In this document: positions 29,069-37,927 of the stretch, in pieces
How positions within the stretch are numbered: the stretch's first letter is position 1
How the letters are laid out: each line of letters starts with the position of its first letter
Assembly: GCA_963747375.1 (NCBI GenBank)
Contig: CAVVFL010000014.1
Coordinates: 62,001 to 126,000, forward strand
Source of the DNA: Sva-07 sp963747375
GTDB lineage: Bacteria > Actinomycetota > Acidimicrobiia > Acidimicrobiales > Ilumatobacteraceae
Length of the DNA: 64,000 bases
Direction of reading: 5' to 3'
Program-made: the position numbers and the translations under genes
The notes under the pieces: generated by a model
Databases searched by the model: none
Told to the model about the DNA's origin: nothing
The model's input: only the letters and a program-made list of their open reading frames with translations

Positions 29069-30174
29069 TCAGCCGGCCGCCAGACGATCGGCGACGAGTT
29101 GGATCCGGTCGTCAGGTTGTACCACGGCGACACGAACGAACCGTGCACCACCGGCGCCGTAGAACTCACCGGGGCTCACGAGCGCACCACCATCGCGTGC
29201 GAGGCGTTCGGCGTACTCCCAGCCGTCGGCGACCGGAATCCAGAGATAGAACGCCCCATCGGGCAGCGCCACGGTTGGCCCGACCACTCCGACAACACCG
29301 TGGCCAGCAACTCCAGGCGAATGCGATACCGCTCACGCTGCACTGCGACGTGCTCGTCGTCGTCGAGCGCCGCGATGCCGGCAGCCTGTGCCGGCCCGGG
29401 CACCATCATGCCGACGTGCTTGCGCACCTCTTGGAGGTAGTTGACGAGTTCGGCGTCACCGGCGTAGAAGCCGACGCGGACGCCGGCGAGATTCGATCGC
29501 TTCGACAACGAGTGCACCGCAACGACCCCGTCGAGGCCCGACTCCAGAATCGTGCGCCCACGTCCGGTCCACGTGAACTCGACGTAACACTCGTCGGAGA
29601 ACACCGGGACTCCGTGCGCCCGACCCCATGCCGCCGCGGACTCGAGATCGTCGAGCGCTCCGGTCGGGTTGCTCGGGCTGTTCACCCACAGCACGAGTGC
29701 CCGGTCGGCATCGGCAGGGTCGATCGAGTCGAGGTCGAGTTGGCCGGTCGGGGTGGCGCCGACCGGCACCGGCCGACAGCCGGCGAGGATCGCCCCCATT
29801 TCGTAGGTCGGGTAGGCAACGGCCGGATACAGCACGGTGTCGCGCGTCGGCGTGCGGAGCTGCAGCCACTGCGGCAACGTGGCGACGAACTCCTTGGTTC
29901 CGATCGATGCACCGATCTGCGCGACCGGGACCTCGACGTCGAATCGACGGCGCATCCACCGCTGCGCGGCCTCACGGAACGCCAACGAGCCGATGCTCGC
30001 CGGATACGAGCGCTCGGAACCGCTCGATGCCAGCGCGTCGATGACCCGTTGTGGCGGCGGATCGAAGGGTGTGCCGATCGACAGATCGACCGTGCCCCCG
30101 GCATGCGCCTCGCACAACGGGCGGAGCCGGTCGAGGCGATCGTAGGGGTACGGCGGCGGGACGAACCCGGTCAT
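29069..30174 (-). CDS. dapC: Succinyldiaminopimelate-type aminotransferase (class I/II), one frameshift
   Basis: A PLP-dependent aminotransferase, most likely succinyldiaminopimelate transaminase of lysine and peptidoglycan precursor synthesis. It starts MTGFVPPPYPYDRLDRL and carries VDLSIGTPFDPPP, NSPSNPTG, SDECYVEFTW and the PLP lysine in VHSLSKRSNLAGVRVGF. The C-terminal part (GAFYLWIPV, FVRVAVVQPDDRI) lies in another frame; the change near 29285 looks like one lost G in a TGGGTC run. The gene overlaps hflX by 4 bp (ATGA), and dapF is two genes upstream, which supports the lysine-pathway role. Confidence 0.82.
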
Positions 30175-31488
30175 GCGTCTGCCACTTCGGCCGAGACGAA
30201 CTCCGAGAGGCGGCCGGCCGACGCATCGGACAAGCGGGCCCGCACCGTCCACGCGTCGGCACCATCGGCAACCGACACGACCTCTCCCTCTCGGTGCACC
30301 GACGCCAGGACATCCCCACGGTCGTACGGGATGACCAGCTCGTGCACGACCGACAGCACCCGAAGCCGATCGGCGAGGGTGCGGAGGAACTCCTCGATGC
30401 CTTCACCCGTCACCGCACTGATCGCCAACGAACCTTCGTGATCCGCCACGAGTTCCTTGGCCACACCCGGCGCGAGGTCGGCTTTGTTGAACACGAGCAG
30501 TTCGGGCACGGCGGCCGCGTCGATCTCGCCGAGCACCTCGCGCACGGCATCGATCTGGCCGATCGGGATCGGGCGCCGTCACATCGACCACGTGCACGAG
30601 GTAGTCGGCCATCGCCGCGACCTCGAGCGTGCCCTTGAACGACTCGACGAGCCCGTGGGGCAGCCGATTGATGAAGCCGACGGTGTCGCTGAGCAACACC
30701 GGCTCGCCACCGGGAAGTTCCAATCGTCTGGTGGTCGGGTCGAGCGTGGCGAACAGCCGATCCTCGACCAGCACGCCGGAGTCGGTGAGCCGGTTCAGGA
30801 GCGACGACTTGCCGGCGTTGGTGTAGCCGACGATCGCAACCGAGGCGAGGCCACTCAGTGAGCGTCCCTTGCGTTGCAGCGAGCGGGTGTCGGCGAGATC
30901 GTCGAGGTCGCGCTCGAGCTTGTTGATGCGCCGCATGATCCGTCGGCGATCGACTTCGATCTTCGTTTCGCCGCCACCGAAACGGGCCCCGACGCCACCG
31001 CGCTGCTGCGACAGCTTGGCGTCGGCGCCTCGCCGGAGTCGAGGCAACCGGTAGCGCAACAGGGCGAGCTCGACCTGCGCCTTGCCCTCGAGCGTGTGCG
31101 CGTTCTGCCCGAAGATGTCGAGAATCACAGCGGTCCGGTCGAGCGCCGTTCGGCCGAGCAACTTCTCGAGGTTGTACTGCTGCGCCGGTGTCAGGTTGTT
31201 GTCGAACACGACCGTGTCGGCGTCGACCGCGAGGCAGAGCTGGCGGAGTTCCTCGGCCTTTCCCTTGCCGACGCACCAGGTGTGGTCGGGGGCGTCGCGT
31301 CGTTGCACCATGCGCGCCACCACATCCGCGCCGGCGGTGTCGACCAGCAGCGCCAGTTCGTCCAGGCCGGCGTCGACCTCCTCGTCGTCCTGGCGCGGCA
31401 ACGCCACCGCGACGAGCACGATCTTCTCTCGGATCGTGCGGTCGATGAGCGTGCCGGCAAGTGCCTCGTTGTAGGGGGTGTTGCTCAT
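30171..31488 (-). CDS. hflX: GTPase HflX, one frameshift
   Basis: A ribosome-associated GTPase that splits stalled or stressed ribosomes. The N-terminal domain (HTWCVGKGKAEEL; VFDNNLTPAQQYNLE) and the hinge GGVGARFGGGETKIEVDRR precede the G domain with G1 GYTNAGKSSLLN, G3 DTVGFINRLPH and G4 FNKAD. A frame change near 30565, probably an extra C in a CCC run, separates G3 from G4. ATGA overlaps join it to dapF upstream and dapC downstream. The combined length of about 438 residues fits the family. Confidence 0.92.
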
Positions 31489-32289
31489 GCGAGAACGACC
31501 TCGATCGTTGCGATGTGAGTGGCGGGGCCGGACAGGACGGCGCGTTCCGGAGCCTCGGGCGCGAAGCTGACGGTGGCGGTCCCGCCGTCCATGTGGACGA
31601 CGACATCGCCGTCAGCCGCGGGCCACCAGGCCCCACGACCGGGCGGCAAATGCGGCTGCGCAGGCTCCCGTCCCACATGCCTCGGTGATGCCTGCGCCGC
31701 GCTCGTGAACTCGCATGGTGATGGCATTCGCCTCGGGACCGGGTTCGATGATCTCGAGGTTGACCTGCGGGACCTGGCTGCCGAGGAGGGCCAGATCGAC
31801 CGCGGCGACCTCGTCGACGCCGACCACGCTGTGAGGATTGCCGAGGCTCAGGTGGGCGACGGGTCGTTCGGGAAGGCATCCGAGCGACGCCCAGTTCTCG
31901 GGTTCGTCGAGGGCGGTGACATCGCCCATCTCGACGCGCGCCTCGACCGTCGTCGGATCATCGGTGGCGGTGAGCACGACGAGCCGATCGCCCGCATCGG
32001 TGAGGATCAGCTGCTCCGTCAGGTCGCCCCGCCGAGCTGCGAGTGCCTGGGCGAAGCACCGGATGCCGTTGCCACTCATCTCCGCTCGCGATCCATCGGC
32101 GTTGTAGAGCGTCATGCGGGCGGCATACCCCTCGGCGTGCTCCGCAACCAGCAGTCCGTCGGCACCGATCCCGCGACGCCGATCGCAGAGCTGCCGGGCG
32201 AGCGCCGGGAGGTCGTCGACGCCCGGATGGAACACGACGAGGAAGTCGTTGCCGAGTCCGTGGTGTTTCGTGAGGGTGAGTTGGGTCAT
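31485..32289 (-). CDS. dapF: Diaminopimelate epimerase, one frameshift, Ser in place of the first catalytic Cys
   Basis: Converts LL- to meso-diaminopimelate for lysine and peptidoglycan. It starts MTQLTLTKHHGLGNDFLV, with LCDRRRGIGADGLL and NPHSVV. In the usual MCGNG motif it reads ADGSRAEMSGNGIRC, so Ser (codon AGT) stands where the first catalytic Cys of most DapF enzymes lies. The second Cys is intact in EACGTGACAAAF. The last about 40 residues lie in another frame after a change near 31618 (extra G in a CGCGGC context). It overlaps miaA and hflX by ATGA. It could be an active lineage variant or a related epimerase. Confidence 0.88.
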
Positions 32290-33201
32290 GTGTCGAAGGC
32301 GTCGATGACGACCGGGGCGGCCTCGGCCACCGGATCGTGTTCGACGTCGATCCAGCGTACGCGTGGATCACGGCGGAACCATCGCTCCTGGCGAACGGCG
32401 AACCGGCGGGTGTGGGTGATGATCATCTCGATCGCCTCATCCTGGCTGATCCGGCCATCCAACACCTCCAGGATTTCCTTGTAGCCGAGTGCCTGCGCTG
32501 CGGTGCGGGAGAGGCCACTGCGGCGAAGGGCCTCGACCTCGGCGATCAGTCCGGCGTCGATCATCTGACCGACGCGGGCGGCGATCCGATCGGTGAGCAC
32601 GTCGCGCGGCCACCGAAGCCCGATCTGGGTCACCGGTGATGGCGGATAGTTGTCGACTCCGGGCCCGAAGGAACTGAACGGCCGGCCGCTGCCGATGGTG
32701 ACTTCGAGCGCACGGGCGACCCGGCGTCGGTTGGTCGGCTCCATCTTGGTGGCGGCCGCGGGATCCAACTCGCTCAGGCGGGCGAACAGTGCTGCGGTGT
32801 CCGACTCTGCTTCGATCTCGGCTCGGGCCTCGGGCCACTCTCCCGGGAGTTCGAAGTCGTCGACCACCACGCGGTGATAGAGACCGGTGCCGCCGACGAG
32901 CACTGCCCGGTGCCCCCTGTCGCCGATCGCATCGACCGCCGAGGTGTACGCGACCTGGAACTCGGCCACGGTGAAGTCGTGCGTCGGCTCGACGAGGTCG
33001 ATCAAGTGGTGTCGGATCTCTGCCGCGCTCGGCGGGCGAGGGCTTCGCAGTACCGATGTCCATGCCCCGGTACACCTGCATGCTGTCGATCGACACCAGT
33101 TCCACGTCGCCGAGACGGCGGGCAACCGCCATGGCCACGGCGGACTTCCCCGACGCCGTCGAGCCGACCAGTGCGACCCGGGGCGGTGATGCTGCGCTCA
33201 G
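32286..33201 (-). CDS. miaA: tRNA dimethylallyltransferase MiaA, one frameshift, possible CTG start
   Basis: Adds a dimethylallyl group to A37 of tRNAs reading UNN codons; MiaB, encoded nearby, completes the ms2i6A modification. The P-loop VALVGSTASGKS is followed by SIDSMQVYRGMDIGTAKP, then, after a frame change near 33027 (extra G in CGCGGCAG), HHLIDLVEP, VGGTGLYHRVV and the C-terminal QALGYKEI. No ATG or GTG precedes the P-loop in frame. The only start consistent with the operon pattern is CTG at 33201 within a CTGA overlap with the chorismate mutase stop. The Met at 33138 would delete the P-loop. Confidence 0.88.
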
Positions 33202-33500
33202 AAGTGTTCGCCCTCTGCAATGCGCTGATGGTGATGGATCACTTCGGCGACGATGAACCGCAGGAACTGTTCCGTGAACGCCGGGTCGAGTCCCGACTCC
33301 TCGGCCAGGGCTCGCAGACGCTCGATCTGGATCTGCTCGCGATCGGGGTCGGCAGCCGGGAGATCGACCGTTGCCTTGTACCGACCGACCGCCTTGGTGA
33401 TCTTGAAGCGCTCGGCGAGCAGGTGCACCAGCGCAGCGTCGATGTTGTCGATGCTGGCGCGGTACTCGGCCAGCTGCGGATCGACCGCCTCGTCGCTCAT
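33198..33500 (-). CDS. Chorismate mutase (AroQ type)
   Basis: Converts chorismate to prephenate in phenylalanine and tyrosine synthesis. The 100-residue all-helical protein has the AroQ pattern: IDNIDAALVHLLAERFKITKA with the first active-site region, a KATVDLPAADPDREQIQIERL helix, and LRFIVAEVIHHHQRIA at the end. ATG 33500 has TAGCGT 7 nt upstream and there is a palindromic terminator-like repeat behind that, so this gene probably starts the operon that runs into miaA, dapF, hflX and dapC. Confidence 0.87.
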   Translation of the reverse strand: MSDEAVDPQLAEYRASIDNIDAALVHLLAERFKITKAVGRYKATVDLPAADPDREQIQIERLRALAEESGLDPAFTEQFLRFIVAEVIHHHQRIAEGEHF

Positions 33501-33528
33501 CGCTCCGACGCTACTTCGCCCCACCCCC

Positions 33529-33577
33529 GAAAAGTGCCTGGGACTGCGCGCTCAGCGCGCATCCCCAGGCATTTTTC
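33529..33577. repeat. Long palindrome, family 2, copy 1 (terminator-like)
   Basis: Arms GAAAAGTGCCTGGG (33529-33542) and CCCAGGCATTTTTC (33564-33577) pair with one mismatch around an inner GCGCGC-TCA-GCGCGC hairpin. It lies between the miaB stop and the chorismate mutase start; the T-run at the end of either strand fits an intrinsic terminator. Confidence 0.8.
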
Positions 33578-33593
33578 AGAGGTAGTGCGGGTG

Positions 33594-35015
33594 TCAGAGG
33601 GCGGCGACGGGGATGCGCAGCTTGTGGGTCGGCTCGGAGATGAAGTCGACGAACTGCCCTTCGAGGAAGTGAGGGGCTCCCCTGGTGATCTCGACGGTGG
33701 CATAGCTGCCGGTGCGCAGCGGGCGCGGCGGCGTGAAGTGCACGAGCTTGTTCTGGCGGGTGCGGCCACTGATCACCGACGGGTCGCGCTTGCTCGGACC
33801 TTCGACGAGCACTTCCTCGATGCGACCGACGCGAGCCTCGTGGCGCCGAAGCGCGGCGCGCTCGACGACGAGTCGGAGTCGCTGGAACCGCTCCCCTGCC
33901 ACCGCAGCGTCGACGAAGTCGGCCTCCATCGCGGCGGCTTCGGTGCCCTCACGGGGCGAGAACAAGAAGGTGTAGGCGTAGTCGTACTCCGCCGCGGCCG
34001 CGACTTCGAGCGTCTGTTCGAAGTCGGCCTCCGTCTCACCCGGGAAGCCGACGATGATGTCGGTCGACACCGCGAGATCGTCGATCGTGCGTCGGGCTTC
34101 GGCGAGGCGGTCGAGGTATCGCTCGGCCGTGTAGCCCCGGTGCATCAGTGCCAGCACACGGTCGCTGCCCGACTGCAACGGGTAGTGCAGGTGTTCACAC
34201 ACCGCCGGTGTCTCGGCCATGGCGGCGAACGTGTCGGGCCGCATGTCCTTGGGGTGTGGGCTGGTGTAGCGAACCCGGCGGATGCCCTCGACGGCACCGA
34301 CGTCGCGGAGGAGATCGGCGAACAGTGGGCGCAGTCGCGCCGATTCGTCACCGGACTGCCGGGCGGCGAGTTGCAGGTCGCGTCCGTAGCTGTTGACGTT
34401 CTGGCCGAGCAGCGTGACCTCGGTGACGCCTTCGCCTGCGAGGTGACCGACCTCGTCGAGGATCTCGGCGTACGGGCGACTCATCTCGACACCGCGCACC
34501 GAGGGCACGATGCAGAACGCGCAGTTGTTGTCGCACCCGATCTGGATCGTGACCCACGAGTTGTACGACGTCTCCCGGCGCGCGGGGAGTGCCGAGGGGA
34601 ACAGTGCCTGGTCGTCGATGACGGCCTCGGTGAGAATCTCGGTGATGGGCCGCTCGGAGGTCCGAGCCTCCGCGAGCAGTTCGGCCGCCCGATGGACGTT
34701 GTGCGTGCCCATCACGACGTCGACGTGGCCGGCGCGCTTCGCGACGAGCTCCTGGTCCTTCTGGGCGAGGCAGCCCGACACCACGATCTGGCGACCTTCA
34801 CGCTCGCCCTTCCAGGTCTTCAGATGGCCGAGGTTGCCGTAGAGCTTGTTGTCGGCGTTCTCACGGATGCAGCACGTGTTGAGCACGACGACGTCGGCAT
34901 CGGCCTCCGACTCGACCCGCACCAGCCCATCGGCCTCGAGCAGCCCCGAGATGCGCTCGGAGTCGTGCTCGTTCATCTGGCACCCGTAGGTGCGGACGAT
35001 GTACGTGCGTGACAT
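33594..35015 (-). CDS. miaB: tRNA-2-methylthio-N6-dimethylallyladenosine synthase MiaB
   Basis: A radical-SAM methylthiotransferase that adds the 2-methylthio group to i6A37 of tRNA. The 473-residue protein has the UPF0004 domain (TYGCQMNEHDSERI; NTCCIRENADNK; VVSGCLAQ) with three cluster cysteines, the radical-SAM motif GCDNNCAFCIVPSVRG, and a C-terminal TRAM domain (SGRTRQNKLVHF). Length and order are standard and the frame is intact. TAGCCT lies 8 nt before ATG 35015. It is followed by the palindrome at 33529 and the miaA operon. Confidence 0.96.
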   Translation of the reverse strand: MSRTYIVRTYGCQMNEHDSERISGLLEADGLVRVESEADADVVVLNTCCIRENADNKLYGNLGHLKTWKGEREGRQIVVSGCLAQKDQELVAKRAGHVDVVMGTHNVHRAAELLAEARTSERPITEILTEAVIDDQALFPSALPARRETSYNSWVTIQIGCDNNCAFCIVPSVRGVEMSRPYAEILDEVGHLAGEGVTEVTLLGQNVNSYGRDLQLAARQSGDESARLRPLFADLLRDVGAVEGIRRVRYTSPHPKDMRPDTFAAMAETPAVCEHLHYPLQSGSDRVLALMHRGYTAERYLDRLAEARRTIDDLAVSTDIIVGFPGETEADFEQTLEVAAAAEYDYAYTFLFSPREGTEAAAMEADFVDAAVAGERFQRLRLVVERAALRRHEARVGRIEEVLVEGPSKRDPSVISGRTRQNKLVHFTPPRPLRTGSYATVEITRGAPHFLEGQFVDFISEPTHKLRIPVAAL

Positions 35016-35058
35016 GGTGCGTCAGGCTACTGGCGGGCCATCACGACGGGGTCGCCGC

Positions 35059-35064
35059 TATCGT
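35059..35064 (+). promoter_or_regulatory. Leaderless -10 hexamer TATCGT
   Basis: TATCGT exactly 6 nt before GTG 35071; supports that start. Confidence 0.5.
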
Positions 35065-35070
35065 CGCCAC

Positions 35071-35502
35071 GTGCTCGCCATCCTCACCCCCGAGAACAAC
35101 GACCTCTACCGGATCCTGTACTTCGTTCATCTCCTCGCCGCCATCGTGGCGTTCGGGCCGCTGTTCCTGTATCCCCGCCTGCAGCGCGCCGGCGACACCG
35201 AAGCGGTCGCCCGGATGCACATGCGATTCGTGTTCCCGGCACTCGTGGTGCTGTGGGTGGCCGGCATGGGAATGGCCGGCGTCGGCAAGATCAGCCTCGC
35301 GGGCACACCGTTCATCACGGCCACGATCGTGCTCTGGCTCGTTGCGCTCGTGGTGAGTTGGTTCCTGATCCGTCCGGCGCTCAACGAGCCCGACGAGAGC
35401 GCGAAGTCGAAGCTGTCGATGGGCGTCGGCATCACCCACCTGATCCTCGTGGTGGCCATGTACCTGATGATCTTCAAGCCCGGCGGCTACTCGTTCAACT
35501 GA
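35071..35502 (+). CDS. DUF2269-like four-helix membrane protein
   Basis: A 143-residue integral membrane protein with four hydrophobic segments (LYFVHLLAAIVAFGPLFLYP, VFPALVVLWVAGMGMAGVG, TATIVLWLVALVVSWFLI, GITHLILVVAMYLMIF). A His in the first helix and the overall length resemble DUF2269/CopD-like small membrane proteins; no function is assigned. The GTG start at 35071 is supported by TATCGT 6 nt upstream. It diverges from miaB and ends before a hairpin. Confidence 0.7.
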   Translation: MLAILTPENNDLYRILYFVHLLAAIVAFGPLFLYPRLQRAGDTEAVARMHMRFVFPALVVLWVAGMGMAGVGKISLAGTPFITATIVLWLVALVVSWFLIRPALNEPDESAKSKLSMGVGITHLILVVAMYLMIFKPGGYSFN

Positions 35503-35529
35503 CCGACCGCCGCGCGACTGCTGCTCACC

Positions 35530-35564
35530 GCTCACACAAACCGGCGCACTCGATTTGTGTGAGC
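35530..35564. terminator. Bidirectional hairpin terminator
   Basis: A perfect 11-bp inverted repeat GCTCACACAAA / TTTGTGTGAGC with a 13-nt loop, between the convergent DUF2269-like and VOC genes. Confidence 0.65.
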
Positions 35565-35583
35565 GAACGCGGGGAACACGCCG

Positions 35584-36027
35584 TCACCACGCGCGAGTCG
35601 AGCCGCTCATGACGAGGCGGCCATCGGCGTCGAGGGTGGCGTACGGGTTGTGAGCGAGTTCCCACAGGTGTCCGTCGAGGTCGGCGACGTACGACGAGTA
35701 CCCGCCCCAGAAGGCTTTGTGGGGCTCGACGACCGACGTTGCCCCCGCAGCCAGCCATTCGGCGAACACCACGTCGACCTCGTCGGTCGATGCCAGGTTC
35801 ATCGCCAGAGCGACGCCACGAAACCCCGACCCCTCGGCCGGGACCTTGGCGTCGTCGGCCAGCGCCGACCACTCGTACAGACCCAGGATCGAGCCCTGCA
35901 TCTCGAAGAAGGAGATGGCGGGAGCAGTAGCCGAGTTCGTCCAGCCGAGCGATTCGTAGAACGCCGTCGATCTGGCGAGGTCGGCCACACCGAGCGTGAT
36001 GATCGAGATGCGGTTGGGAACGGTCAT
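35584..36027 (-). CDS. VOC (glyoxalase/bleomycin resistance) family protein
   Basis: A 147-residue metal-dependent fold protein with two beta-alpha-beta-beta-beta units. The starts of the units read ISIITLGVADLARSTAFYESLGW and GVALAMNLASTDEVD; SSYVADLDGHLWELAHNP carries the C-terminal metal-ligand Glu, as in many VOC proteins. The substrate is unknown. ATG 36027 is chosen because AAGGAG lies at normal spacing; the open frame runs upstream to 36084 without homology. It lies downstream of recA on the same strand. Confidence 0.8.
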   Translation of the reverse strand: MTVPNRISIITLGVADLARSTAFYESLGWTNSATAPAISFFEMQGSILGLYEWSALADDAKVPAEGSGFRGVALAMNLASTDEVDVVFAEWLAAGATSVVEPHKAFWGGYSSYVADLDGHLWELAHNPYATLDADGRLVMSGSTRAW

Positions 36028-36084
36028 GCGGTGCTCCTTCGACGAACCACCATCATGACCGGTTCGCAGCGTCTCGCTCACCAA

Positions 36085-37158
<1,074 letters not shown>

Positions 37159-37307
37159 GTCGTGTCTCACTTTCGTCGTGCTGCGGGCGAGCCCGGTGCG
37201 GTTGGTTGTTGTGCACCGTAGAGAGGGGGTGTCACAGGGTTGATCGGAACGGTGGGAGTGAAGTTGTCGGATGGGGATGCTGGTGTCGGCGGCGACCGAA
37301 TGACACG

Positions 37308-37332
37308 AGTGTAGTCAACGAACAGAGGTTCG
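37308..37332 (-). promoter_or_regulatory. recA promoter -10 and LexA box
   Basis: On the minus strand TACACT (37308-37313) serves as -10. The perfect LexA operator core CGAAC-AGAG-GTTCG lies at 37319-37332, just upstream of it, so bound LexA would cover the promoter. Confidence 0.8.
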
Positions 37333-37366
37333 AACAAGCATTGTCTGAACGAACGTGGTGAACATC

Positions 37367-37372
37367 TACGTT
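37367..37372 (+). promoter_or_regulatory. Leaderless -10 hexamer TACGTT
   Basis: TACGTT exactly 6 nt before ATG 37379 of the HD-domain gene. Confidence 0.5.
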
Positions 37373-37378
37373 GTGTCG

Positions 37379-37927
37379 ATGCCAGCGGCCACGAAGACCT
37401 TCGACGACGTGGACGACCTCGTCGCCCACCTACGAGAACTCGCCACACTCGGCTCCGACGAGGGGCTGGCGTTCTCCGAACTGGATCACGGCCTGCAGAC
37501 TGCAGCGATCCTCGAGTCGGCACACCCCGACGACCTGGAGCTCCAGGTGGCAGGCCTCGTTCACGACCTCGCTCACCCCTGGGACGGCCCGGGCCAGCCG
37601 GAGCACCACCGGATGGGCGCACGTGCGGTGGAAGGGCTTCTCGGCGAGCGCGTCGCGTTTCTCATCGAGGCCCACGTCGATGCGAAGCGCTACCTCGTCG
37701 CCACCGATGCGCGCTACGAGGCCGCCCTCTCCCCCGGCAGCGTCGTCACTCTCCAGGCGCAGGGCGGGCCACTGGCGCCCGACGAGATCCAGACCGTCGA
37801 GCAACACCCGGACTGGCCCGCGGCCGTCGCCCTGCGTCGAGCCGACGACGGCGCCAAGCAGGTCGGCGCCGCCGTCGCCGCCCTCGATCACTGGATGGCT
37901 GCGCTCCACGAGGTGGCCGGTCGATGA
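37379..37927 (+). CDS. HD-domain protein resembling phosphonate-degrading PhnZ-type oxygenases
   Basis: A 182-residue HD-superfamily protein. Metal-site motifs are LDHGLQTA, LVHDLAHPWDGPGQPEHHRMGARAV and IEAHVDAKRYLVATD, in the order seen in small HD proteins linked with phosphonate breakdown (mixed-valent di-iron oxygenases related to PhnZ). Activity as a simple phosphohydrolase is also possible. It overlaps the following sulfatase-superfamily gene by 4 bp (ATGA), so they act in one operon. The ATG at 37379 is chosen because of the TACGTT hexamer; an upstream GTG at 37355 is the alternative. Confidence 0.7.
   Translation: MPAATKTFDDVDDLVAHLRELATLGSDEGLAFSELDHGLQTAAILESAHPDDLELQVAGLVHDLAHPWDGPGQPEHHRMGARAVEGLLGERVAFLIEAHVDAKRYLVATDARYEAALSPGSVVTLQAQGGPLAPDEIQTVEQHPDWPAAVALRRADDGAKQVGAAVAALDHWMAALHEVAGR

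Noticed and set aside
32874..35012. 712-codon plus-strand open frame across miaA, chorismate mutase and miaB
   Set aside because: Antisense shadow without recognisable motifs; the opposite strand carries clear conserved genes.
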